From the NCBI GenBank assembly GCA_021813195.1, contig JAKALI010000307.1, positions 1 to 5,672 of the forward strand: a DNA stretch of 5,672 nt, given 5' to 3'. The position numbers and the translations under genes are program-made. This stretch comes from Pseudomonadota bacterium (GTDB taxonomy: Bacteria; Pseudomonadota; Alphaproteobacteria; Rhizobiales; Hyphomicrobiaceae). Under the pieces are notes generated by a model, which saw only the letters and a program-made list of their open reading frames with translations, did no database searches and was not told where the DNA came from. Positions 1 through 5,566 of this stretch are shown one piece after another; position 1 is the first letter of the stretch, and each line of letters starts with the position of its first letter.

Positions 1-46
1 GAGCAAGCAACCTTCGCAGACTGGGACGGTCATCTGGCAGGCTGAT

Positions 47-63
47 GCGCGACCAGCACGCGC
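47..63 (-). terminator. Possible weak hairpin downstream of eptA
   Basis: GCGCG (47-51) pairs with CGCGC (59-63) around a seven-base loop, 13 bases past the eptA stop codon. There is no T-run on the minus strand, so this would be at best a weak or factor-assisted terminator. A five-base GC stem can occur by chance in DNA this GC-rich. Confidence 0.2.
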
Positions 64-76
64 GAACCTGACTGAC

Positions 77-1696
77 TCAGCGCTTGATCACATGCGCCAG
101 CATATCGAATGCAGGATCATAACTTTTTGTGCCGACGTCGAATAAGCCAAGCAGGGTCGCATAGATGTTATCATGCGACCAGCGTTGTTTTCTGCGCTCC
201 TCGAGCCTAACAAAATCGCTTCGGCGCTTTATTCTGTCGCCAAACCACATCACCGCTGGGACATGTCTTTGTGCCTCTGGCGCAAGGGCATACGGCATAC
301 CGTGCAAATAGATTCCATACTCTCCGAGCGATTCGCCATGATCACTGACGTAGAACATTGCCGTATCGAACTGCGCCTCATTGGACTTTAAGACGTCGAT
401 CACCTTGGAGAGGAAATCATCTGTATAGAGGATCGCGTTGTCGTAGGCATTCGCAATTTCCTCAGCTGAACATGAACCTAGATCATTGGTCGAACATGTT
501 GGCGTGAAGCGCTGGAAGGATTTTGGATAACGCTTGAAGTAAGCCGGTCCGTGGTTGCCCATCTGATGCAGGATGATGAGAATGTCTCCAGACTGGCTAT
601 CGATGTAGTCCTGAAGCCCATGCAGCATGCCCTCGTCGCGACACTCTCCGTCCTGGCAAATTGGATTGCGTTCTGGCGTCTTGAAATTCTGATATGTAAC
701 GCGATCCGCGACCCCTTTGGAACTCGAATTGTTATCCCTCCACAATACGCTCACTCCCGCGCGCGCCAGGACGTCGAGAACATTGTCCCGGTTCACCGCT
801 GCGGTGCGGTCAAACCCTTCTCGGGTCAAGTTCGAAAACATGCAGGGGACCGACCTCGCCGTCGACGTATCGCACGACCAGAAATCTGGAAAATTCACAG
901 CGCCTAGACGGCCAATATTCGGCGTCGTATTGCGAGCATAACCATTGAGCCCCCAATGATCCGCGCGCACGGTCTCGCCTACCACGAAGATAACGAGCTT
1001 GCGATGAGATGACCCCGAAAGCTTTTTTGCATCAGCGCCAACGACGATATGGGCCTGTGCGCCGGTATGGAATGAACCGACCGCAAGTTTCACGGCGGAG
1101 GAGAGCGCAAACACCGGGATCACCTTACGCGTGATCTGTCGATGTTCCCGCAACAGGGACGCGGTGTGCCCCGCAAAGGGGAGGTAGGCGAGCACGATCG
1201 CCGCGAGCGCAGCCACCGCAAGTTTCAAGCGCGGCCAGATTTCAGCCCGCCAGGGCGGAAACTCGATCCGCGCCAGCCATACGGCCATCGCAGGCAAGAC
1301 GCCGAGCAACACGACAGACAACACAAGCTGATGATTGAGGAGATCTCCGGCTTCTGCCGCATCCGTCTCAAGGACGTTCGCGATCATCTGTGCATCGAAA
1401 ATCGTGCCGTATCGCGAGGCGAAGTACGACAGAACTGAGCTCAGCAACAAGAAAACGATTAACGTGGGCTTAAGCAGCGCTCGATGACAGAGCGCCGACA
1501 AAATCAAGATGAGGACCGCCAAAAGCTGCGTGAAGACGGCCCCAACAAACAGAAACCCGTGCCACGTATCGCCGAATGCGCTCAGAACTTCTGAGAGTAC
1601 CCTTTGATTGTAGGCAATAGTCGCGAAGAGGGCGACCAAGATGATGGCTTCGCTGGTGGACCAGGACCGCTCAAACCATTTTCGGAACACTGTCAT
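77..1696 (-). CDS. eptA: Phosphoethanolamine transferase, EptA/MCR family
   Basis: An inner-membrane enzyme expected to move phosphoethanolamine from phosphatidylethanolamine to a lipid A or related glycolipid on the periplasmic face; in studied relatives this lowers surface charge and polymyxin binding. The 539 residues match the family length. Five hydrophobic helices are visible (about 16-34, 47-69, 77-97, 124-144, 157-176), with the N-terminal-domain motif NVLETDAAEA at 107-116. The sulfatase-fold domain begins near 232. Metal and catalytic residues can be placed by family alignment: E241 (VVGE), nucleophile T277, H382 (GNHGPAYF), D452-H453 (SDHGE) and H465 (YLHGMPY). Six cysteines (275/285, 347/352, 401/409) fit the three periplasmic disulfides of EptA/MCR. 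The ATG at 1696 places the first helix naturally, though its ribosome site is weak. The motif before the nucleophile reads SCDT, where SCGT is usual. The exact acceptor lipid cannot be read from sequence. No regulator gene adjoins it. Confidence 0.93.
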   Translation of the reverse strand: MTVFRKWFERSWSTSEAIILVALFATIAYNQRVLSEVLSAFGDTWHGFLFVGAVFTQLLAVLILILSALCHRALLKPTLIVFLLLSSVLSYFASRYGTIFDAQMIANVLETDAAEAGDLLNHQLVLSVVLLGVLPAMAVWLARIEFPPWRAEIWPRLKLAVAALAAIVLAYLPFAGHTASLLREHRQITRKVIPVFALSSAVKLAVGSFHTGAQAHIVVGADAKKLSGSSHRKLVIFVVGETVRADHWGLNGYARNTTPNIGRLGAVNFPDFWSCDTSTARSVPCMFSNLTREGFDRTAAVNRDNVLDVLARAGVSVLWRDNNSSSKGVADRVTYQNFKTPERNPICQDGECRDEGMLHGLQDYIDSQSGDILIILHQMGNHGPAYFKRYPKSFQRFTPTCSTNDLGSCSAEEIANAYDNAILYTDDFLSKVIDVLKSNEAQFDTAMFYVSDHGESLGEYGIYLHGMPYALAPEAQRHVPAVMWFGDRIKRRSDFVRLEERRKQRWSHDNIYATLLGLFDVGTKSYDPAFDMLAHVIKR

Positions 1697-1706
1697 CTCA
1701 GATCTT

Positions 1707-1716
1707 CGAAATTTCG
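1707..1716. promoter_or_regulatory. Palindrome in the eptA leader
   Basis: CGAAATTTCG is a perfect ten-base palindrome ending ten bases upstream of the eptA ATG (minus strand). It sits where a ribosome site would be expected, so a bound protein could affect expression. A palindrome of this length can arise by chance, and no known operator consensus is matched; in particular I see no clear PmrA-like repeat. Confidence 0.25.
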
Positions 1717-2193
1717 CAAAGCCTATCCTGCGCGCAAAAGTCTGATTTCCAACTCCAGACTCGGCGGAGGTCTCTTAACATCGTCAGATATTCCGAACCA
1801 GACCATGACAAGTCGCCGCAGGAACCGGCCTGCACGCACAGCGGTGCCTTGCAGAGTCTAGAACTGGATCTGGGCGCAGCCGGGGCCGACTCGCGTTCCA
1901 TAGCCACGCCCCGTCTCGTCGAGTGTGCATGTGCGCTTCGCCGTTTGCCAATCCCCATCGAGCCGCGCTGGCCACAATCCAACTGTAAGTCCGCGCTTGC
2001 TGCGCAGACCTGCGGCCGTCCGTTTTCACGCCGTTGGTCGGTCCGCCGGACAGATCGATGTTGTCACGCGCCGCCGTGTACGTGTGATTTTGAAAGGCTC
2101 CCGTAGATTAGCTCGCACCAATTTCGACGTATGACATTCTGGGGCGCTGCTCAGACGAAACATACGCGCGTCGCAGCGGCCATATTCGGCCCA

Positions 2194-2213
2194 ATAGGGT
2201 GTGCTACCCCTAT
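2194..2213. repeat. Inverted repeat (6-base stem)
   Basis: ATAGGG (2194-2199) and CCCTAT (2208-2213) are perfect complements around an eight-base loop that could add one more T-A pair with a bulge. No T-run follows on either strand, so it is not a standard terminator. It lies in the non-coding stretch downstream of the 372-residue gene. Confidence 0.35.
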
Positions 2214-2240
2214 ACAGTTGCTGACATCATCGACGCTCAA

Positions 2241-2257
2241 GATCGCAACAAGCGATC
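2241..2257. repeat. Inverted repeat, possible terminator of the 372-residue gene
   Basis: GATCGC (2241-2246) and GCGATC (2252-2257) form a perfect six-base stem with a five-base loop, about 78 bases past the stop of the minus-strand gene ending at 2335. There is no T-tract, so a terminator role is only a guess. Confidence 0.3.
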
Positions 2258-2283
2258 CCGTCGCACGAAGGCGCCGGCCGCCC

Positions 2284-2315
2284 AAGACTGAGACGAGAGG
2301 CAAAGACTGAGACGA
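2284..2315. repeat. 13-base direct repeat, 19-base period
   Basis: AAGACTGAGACGA occurs at 2284-2296 and again at 2303-2315, separated by six bases. It lies 19 bases downstream of the stop of the minus-strand gene ending at 2335. It looks like a small tandem duplication; two copies are too few for a CRISPR or iteron array. Confidence 0.8.
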
Positions 2316-2334
2316 AGGTTGACCCCGTGGTATC

Positions 2335-3453
2335 TCAGTGCGGCTTGGCACCGAACAGTGAACGCAGACGCCTCCCAATACCGTGTTGCCGACCGCTCTG
2401 TGAGGCCGAACCCGACGTGTTAGCCGCACTCGAGCGGGCCATGGCGCGCAATTGGGCCACGCTTGTCGCGTTCGCCGGTGAGGTGGCTCGTTCCACGGCT
2501 GCCTGATGCTTCAAGTCTTCGACGGATTTGTAGGAGATCGTGCGCTTGGCGGGGACTTTGCCGTGAATACCGTACTCTGGCAGATGCATGATCTTCAGGC
2601 GCACCATCTCCCACCCATCAAAGTCTTCAATCTTCTCGTGAAAGACGCCAACCTGCCAATCCTGCCCCTCGACCGAGAAAGAATGATTGTGCTCCAACAG
2701 CGCACCGCGCTGCAGGCAAACATGAACAAACCCGTAGAGCATCGTAAGCATCCATTCGAGAGGCACGGCTGCCTCCTCGACCATGACCACCTTGCCAAGA
2801 AGCCACTGGCTGCCGTTGGCCGTGACACCAATTGGCAAGCCGGGCCCCAGCCTGCCGGAGGACGAGGTAAGGAAGGGTCGAATATTCAGCAGCGTGACAT
2901 CGCCGGACTGCACGGCTTTGTCGAAAAATGCCGGCGGCACGAGATTGTCACTCACGCACCAGTGCACCGCACTCGCAGCATGCCGGCCGGCAACATAAGC
3001 TGTCAGAGACTGACATAGATTGATGGCTCGGAGAGCCTCATGCGAGGTCGTAAATGCCGATATTTTGGCAATCATGCCGGTGGCGTCGGCGCGCATGAGA
3101 TCGTTGGGGATTGGCGCTGGACCCTTGCCCACAGTGATGAAGGTATTGGCGGCATGCCTCATCACGACGTCGCGAGCGTGCGGAAACACCATGCTGGTGA
3201 AGGGAGTGGAGAGTGCTGTTTGAAAGCCTTCTGGCCCCAACGGTCGTTCGTTCTGGCTAATCAGGATGCGGTGGTCCCCAACGAAGACGTGGATATCTTT
3301 GTGGGTCGAGCTTATGATTAGCTGACACTGCGTCCCGTAGCCGAATTTCGCAGCGAGAGCCTGCACGAGATTGAACAGCTCTTGGCCATCGATTGGCGCA
3401 AATGAATCATGGAGCAAAGCGCATTCGACATGCGGCAACGGCGGAATGTTCAT
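2335..3453 (-). CDS. Uncharacterised 372-residue protein, possibly DUF4261-like
   Basis: I cannot assign a function. No signal peptide or membrane helix is evident, so it is probably cytoplasmic. Residues about 8-290 look like a folded domain; the C-terminal part, from about 310, is low in complexity (Ala/Ser/Thr/Gln) and ends in a basic patch with RRLRSLFG at 361-368. Several stretches recall the DUF4261 layout: an entry segment with FPHARDVVMRHAANTFITVG (90-109), a helix followed by AVHWCVSDNLVPPAFF (162-177), and a later helix with LTMLYGFVHVCLQRGALLE (236-254). This resemblance is from memory and unverified. The ATG at 3453 is supported by GAGGAA five bases upstream. Codon use is coherent throughout. 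It is divergent from the 168-residue orphan across a structured intergenic region, which suggests shared regulation but does not prove it. Confidence 0.85.
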   Translation of the reverse strand: MNIPPLPHVECALLHDSFAPIDGQELFNLVQALAAKFGYGTQCQLIISSTHKDIHVFVGDHRILISQNERPLGPEGFQTALSTPFTSMVFPHARDVVMRHAANTFITVGKGPAPIPNDLMRADATGMIAKISAFTTSHEALRAINLCQSLTAYVAGRHAASAVHWCVSDNLVPPAFFDKAVQSGDVTLLNIRPFLTSSSGRLGPGLPIGVTANGSQWLLGKVVMVEEAAVPLEWMLTMLYGFVHVCLQRGALLEHNHSFSVEGQDWQVGVFHEKIEDFDGWEMVRLKIMHLPEYGIHGKVPAKRTISYKSVEDLKHQAAVERATSPANATSVAQLRAMARSSAANTSGSASQSGRQHGIGRRLRSLFGAKPH

Positions 3454-3458
3454 GGGTG

Positions 3459-3464
3459 TTCCTC
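3459..3464 (-). promoter_or_regulatory. Ribosome binding site of the 372-residue gene
   Basis: GAGGAA read on the minus strand, five bases before the ATG at 3453. It is the strongest such site near this start and fixes the N-terminus as MNIPPLP. Confidence 0.75.
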
Positions 3465-3469
3465 AGGGC

Positions 3470-3484
3470 GATGGCAGCGCCATC
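3470..3484. promoter_or_regulatory. Inverted repeat in the leader of the 372-residue gene
   Basis: GATGGC (3470-3475) and GCCATC (3479-3484) are perfect complements around AGC. The element lies 16 bases upstream of the minus-strand ATG and just before its ribosome site, so it could be an operator or a leader hairpin. No regulator is known. Confidence 0.4.
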
Positions 3485-3509
3485 ATCATTGTGCGGATAA
3501 TCTACTTAT

Positions 3510-3537
3510 TTTGTATGCACTGAACTTTTCTGGACAA
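3510..3537 (-). promoter_or_regulatory. Possible promoter of the 372-residue gene
   Basis: On the minus strand TTGTCC (3537-3532) is followed after 16 bases by TACAAA (3515-3510), each matching four of six sigma-70 consensus positions, in the most AT-rich part of the divergent intergenic region. Alphaproteobacterial promoters are degenerate, so this is a weak prediction. Confidence 0.3.
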
Positions 3538-3622
3538 CTTCAGTCTGACATTCGATCTCGCGATGTTTTGGGCTGTTCCACGGCTGGACAGAGCATCAGG
3601 TCTCGTTCAGCATTTGTGGTCG

Positions 3623-3654
3623 CCAATCCGTAAAGGCTTTCCCGTTACGGTTGG
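3623..3654. repeat. Inverted repeat 1 of a tandem pair
   Basis: CCAA (3623-3626), a single unpaired T, then CCGTAA (3628-3633) pair with TTACGG (3645-3650) and TTGG (3651-3654): ten pairs with one bulge around an eleven-base loop. It directly abuts the next inverted repeat, sharing base 3654. A dyad operator or a leader RNA hairpin would both fit. Confidence 0.6.
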
Positions 3655-3698
3655 TTCACCACGCGGACCGGCGCACCTGCCCGCCGTTTGTGGTGAAC
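3654..3698. repeat. Inverted repeat 2, just upstream of the 168-residue gene
   Basis: GTTCACCAC (3654-3662) and GTGGTGAAC (3690-3698) are a perfect nine-base inverted repeat. Inside it, CGGCG (3669-3673) pairs with CGCCG (3682-3686) around an eight-base loop, so an RNA could fold into a two-tiered hairpin. It ends 19 bases before the ATG at 3718, close enough to influence ribosome access or to be an operator. TTTGTGGT inside it is also repeated directly at 3613-3620. Confidence 0.6.
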
Positions 3699-3717
3699 GC
3701 CAGCGGGACAAACAAAC

Positions 3718-4224
3718 ATGCAGCCGCCGAAACTTCTCATCCGCAAGGGTATGGTCAACGTGCAGGGTCGCATGCGCCCGTGCATTCAGGTGCTCGCAAA
3801 GGTGAGCCCCGAAATGGAGAAAATGCTGAACGAGCACTTCAAGGAATTAAACCTCTTCAAGCGCTCAGCATATGCGAACGGCTTCCCCCCGAATGTGCCG
3901 GAGATTTCTGCATCCTTGCAGCCGCATCTCACGGCGCTGATGCGGTCGGACGCCTGCCCTGAAATTGCCGTTAAAAATCTGCTTGCCGGCCAGTTGTTCC
4001 AAGCTCAGACGATCTGGGAAATGAAGGCGTTCGAATACATCGCCCAACGCGCTTTCGATGCTCTGATCGACGTTATGATGACGATGACGGAACTGGGTCG
4101 CGAAATCGTCTATCAGCCCCCCGTCTCAGAGGTCCTGGCCTTCACGGCGGACGTCGCTGCCGAAGCGCCTATTGCGCCAGTTGCCATAGAGCCAGGGAGC
4201 GAAGGGGTGGCGAACGCGGCTTAA
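3718..4224 (+). CDS. Uncharacterised 168-residue helical protein
   Basis: I do not recognise this family. Codon use is strongly G/C-ending and typical of real genes here, and the frame is clean for 168 codons. There is no signal peptide and no membrane helix. The first 25 residues are basic (MQPPKLLIRK at 1-10); then come probable amphipathic helices at about 31-47, 62-76, 83-97 and a long one at 99-129 (WEMKAFEYIAQRAFDAL within it). The tail from about 145 is Ala/Pro-rich and probably disordered. The ATG at 3718 has only a weak site, GCGGGA, ten or so bases upstream; M12 is a less likely alternative. The last 99 bases overlap the 3' end of yidD on the other strand, opposite its conserved C-terminal segment. 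It is divergent from the 372-residue orphan, with tandem inverted repeats in its leader. Confidence 0.75.
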   Translation: MQPPKLLIRKGMVNVQGRMRPCIQVLAKVSPEMEKMLNEHFKELNLFKRSAYANGFPPNVPEISASLQPHLTALMRSDACPEIAVKNLLAGQLFQAQTIWEMKAFEYIAQRAFDALIDVMMTMTELGREIVYQPPVSEVLAFTADVAAEAPIAPVAIEPGSEGVANAA

Positions 4225-4443
4225 GTCCGGCACGGGATCGTAGCCGTGGCTGCCCCAGGGGTGGCATCGCGCGAGCCGCGATATCATCAGCCAGAAGCCC
4301 TTCCACGCCCCGTTCTTGTCGATGGCTTCGAGCGCATATTCGGAGCATGTCGGCAAGTGGCGGCATTCCATGCCGACCCAGCCCTTAAGGGTGTAGCGGT
4401 AGAGGTGGATCGGGGCTTTGAGCAAGGCGGCTGCGAGCTTCAT
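4126..4443 (-). CDS. yidD: Membrane protein insertion efficiency factor YidD
   Basis: A small inner-face membrane-associated protein thought to assist YidC-dependent insertion of membrane proteins. At 105 residues it is at the long end of the family. The signature is complete: an amphipathic N-terminal helix (MKLAAALLKAPIHLYRY), CRHLPTCSEYALEAI at 27-41 with C27 and C33, GAWKGFWL at 45-52, and RLARCHPWG at 56-64 with C60, followed by GYDPVP at 67-72. The tail PFAPWLYGNWR (80-90) fits the alphaproteobacterial form; the last 15 residues lie beyond the conserved part. Its ATG overlaps the TGA of the upstream cupin gene as ATGA, which implies translational coupling. Its end overlaps the plus-strand 168-residue gene by 99 bases. 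In many bacteria yidD lies by rnpA and yidC; here it is in a different cluster, as is common in Alphaproteobacteria. Confidence 0.95.
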   Translation of the reverse strand: MKLAAALLKAPIHLYRYTLKGWVGMECRHLPTCSEYALEAIDKNGAWKGFWLMISRLARCHPWGSHGYDPVPDLSRVRHPFAPWLYGNWRNRRFGSDVRREGQDL

Positions 4444-4904
4444 GGGTAAGGCTCGCCGGACTTGTGAAAAAAGCGGAGCGTGCCTGCGCGCTTCTCAGCT
4501 TTAAGGTCGACGTCGGGATAGGTGATGTCGTCGTCTTTGGCGCGCGTGCCGATTTCCAGGTAGGTGGCGGGTTCTGCGCTGCGGTTGATAAGGTGATGCC
4601 CGTTGCGGTCCCCGGCTGGGAAGGAGACCGCCATCTGCGGCCGCAGAACATGTTCACCGTCCATGAGCATGAGGACGAGTTCGCCAGCGAGGATGTAGAT
4701 GAATTCATCCTCCTGCTTGTGCCAGTGGCGATGGGACGATTGCGCGCCAGGCAGCAGTGTTGTCAGGTTCACGCCGAACTGTGTGAGCCGCAATGGTTGG
4801 GTGAGAGCCCGCTTCAATCGGCCTTCGAAGCCCTCGTCGAGCGGGGCCGGATAGATCGTCCCCGTTCGCGGAGCAACGCGCATAGGATCGTGAATGATTG
4901 GCAT
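4440..4904 (-). CDS. Cupin-domain protein
   Basis: A 154-residue single-cupin protein, probably cytoplasmic and metal-binding; the substrate, if any, cannot be inferred. Cupin motif 1 is seen at 53-74: G53, H58, H60, H62, E67 and G74 (HRHWHKQEDEFIYILAGE). Motif 2 follows as FPAGDRNGHHLINRS at 95-109, with P96, G98, H103/H104 and N107. Metal ligands are most likely H58 or H60, H62, E67 and H103 or H104. The ATG at 4904 is chosen because AGAGGA lies six bases upstream. A GTG at 4934 (overlapping the upstream stop as GTGA) and an ATG at 4931 are in frame and would add ten or nine residues, but lack a comparable site of their own. It is the middle gene of the operon and is coupled to yidD by an ATGA overlap. 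It may be a sugar-binding, dioxygenase-like or purely structural cupin. Confidence 0.88.
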   Translation of the reverse strand: MPIIHDPMRVAPRTGTIYPAPLDEGFEGRLKRALTQPLRLTQFGVNLTTLLPGAQSSHRHWHKQEDEFIYILAGELVLMLMDGEHVLRPQMAVSFPAGDRNGHHLINRSAEPATYLEIGTRAKDDDITYPDVDLKAEKRAGTLRFFHKSGEPYP

Positions 4905-4910
4905 CGTCCA

Positions 4911-4916
4911 TCCTCT
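4911..4916 (-). promoter_or_regulatory. Ribosome binding site that sets the cupin start
   Basis: AGAGGA on the minus strand, six bases before the ATG at 4904. It favours this start over the in-frame GTG at 4934 and ATG at 4931. Confidence 0.7.
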
Positions 4917-4930
4917 CGCGGGATGCGCCA

Positions 4931-5410
4931 TCACAGCGATGGCGTGGCAGTCTCCCGAAGGGCACCGTCAACCTGAGCTGGGTTTGGTAAGGAGGCCAGC
5001 GCCCGTTCGATGGCATCAAAGACGAGGAGCGTTGAGGCGTGACGATGGCGGTAATCCCGCACGGGTTGCAAAGTGGCAAGGTCTGCCCAGCGGCCGGTCG
5101 GCGGCGGACCGTTTTCTTTCAGCATCCGGCGCATGGTCTGGGCGACCTCACGGAACTCGGCGATCGACGTGCCGACGATTTCGCGCCCAACGACGGAGGC
5201 CGCCGCCTGGCCCAACAGACACGCTTTGACGTTCTGTGCGAAATCCGTGATGACGCCATCGGCAACCTTGAGTTCGACGCTGACCGTCGACCCGCACAGT
5301 TTCGAGTGGGCCTCCCCTCGCGCCTGGGGGGCCTCCAGATGACCGGTGCGCGGGATCGCTGCCGAGAGCTCGAGGATCTTCATGTTGTAGATGTCGTCGA
5401 GATCGGCCAT
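4931..5410 (-). CDS. IscU/NifU-N-like Fe-S scaffold protein, degenerate active site
   Basis: A 159-residue protein of the IscU/NifU N-terminal fold, whose classical members assemble Fe-S clusters on three cysteines and one aspartate. Starting at MADLDDIYN, the LDDIYN stretch and the CGSTVSVELKVADGVI segment (39-54) are family-typical. C39 (KLCGS) and C64 (VKACLLGQAA) correspond to the first two ligand cysteines. The usual Asp two residues after the first Cys is Ser41, and the third Cys appears to be Ala125 in the HAST stretch (124-127), next to H124. True cluster building is therefore uncertain; a carrier or metal-binding role is possible. This variant resembles the alphaproteobacterial IscU-like proteins often near hisI or folE. 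The ATG at 5410 has GGAG five bases upstream; the in-frame extension to 5461 adds 17 non-conserved residues. It is first of three operon genes. Confidence 0.88.
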   Translation of the reverse strand: MADLDDIYNMKILELSAAIPRTGHLEAPQARGEAHSKLCGSTVSVELKVADGVITDFAQNVKACLLGQAAASVVGREIVGTSIAEFREVAQTMRRMLKENGPPPTGRWADLATLQPVRDYRHRHASTLLVFDAIERALASLPNPAQVDGALRETATPSL

Positions 5411-5415
5411 TGAGG

Positions 5416-5419
5416 CTCC
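5416..5419 (-). promoter_or_regulatory. Ribosome binding site of the IscU-like gene
   Basis: GGAG on the minus strand, five bases before the ATG at 5410. It supports this start over the longer frame from 5461. Confidence 0.6.
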
Positions 5420-5488
5420 GTGAGCAGGTTGTGGAGCGCCGAAGTTACGCACTGGCAACAAAATGACGACCGGCCAACTCCACGCGGT

Positions 5489-5494
5489 TATATA
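5489..5494. promoter_or_regulatory. TATATA element in the hisI/IscU-like divergent region
   Basis: TATATA is the only clear -10-like AT patch in the 156 bases between the divergent starts at 5410 and 5567. It reads the same on both strands, so it could serve either gene. No well-spaced -35 box is convincing (ATGACG on the plus strand is 20 bases away). Confidence 0.25.
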
Positions 5495-5548
5495 GCGCCA
5501 ATAGGGGCTCGCGCCAGTGACAGCTGAAGCCCCATCACGGGTGCAAAC

Positions 5549-5554
5549 AGGGAG
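5549..5554 (+). promoter_or_regulatory. Ribosome binding site of hisI
   Basis: AGGGAG lies 9 bases before an in-frame GTG at 5564 and 12 before the ATG at 5567. The spacing slightly favours GTG, the codon preference favours ATG; the proteins differ by one residue. Confidence 0.55.
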
Positions 5555-5566
5555 TTGACGCGCGTG

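Larger units (their letters stand above)
1697..2334. other. 638-base stretch with no convincing gene
   Basis: This region separates the start of eptA from the end of the 372-residue gene. Open frames here are short (under about 95 codons), overlap one another on both strands, are rich in Arg, Cys and Ser, and match no family I recognise; none has a good ribosome site with a sensible start. It holds the eptA leader and presumably its promoter, the perfect palindrome at 1707-1716, a short odd palindrome GTCCGcCGGAC at 2041-2051, hairpins at 2194-2213 and 2241-2257, and a 13-base direct repeat at 2284-2315. No tRNA, IS end or CRISPR repeat was seen. It could be an old, decayed gene or insertion scar, but no recognisable remnant supports that. 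Confidence 0.6.

Noticed and set aside
551..907. 118-codon open frame on the plus strand
   Set aside because: It is antisense to the sulfatase domain of eptA and shows no domain of its own.
1441..1480. CTTAAG-type sequence as a PmrA box for eptA
   Set aside because: The single match lies inside the eptA coding region and lacks the second half-site.
1698..2106. Several overlapping 80-95-codon frames on both strands
   Set aside because: They are mutually overlapping, Arg/Cys/Ser-rich, lack good ribosome sites, and resemble no protein or transposase fragment I know.
2284..2315. CRISPR or iteron array
   Set aside because: Only two copies with a six-base gap; this is a simple short duplication.
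2506..3018. 170-codon open frame on the plus strand
   Set aside because: It lies wholly antisense to the 372-residue gene, which has the better ribosome site and coherent codon use; no family resemblance.
4464..4976. 170-codon open frame on the plus strand
   Set aside because: It is antisense to the cupin gene, whose motifs are unmistakable; long shadow frames are common in GC-rich DNA.
5411..5461. N-terminal extension of the IscU-like protein to the ATG at 5461
   Set aside because: The added residues do not fit the family, and GGAG five bases before 5410 supports the shorter start.
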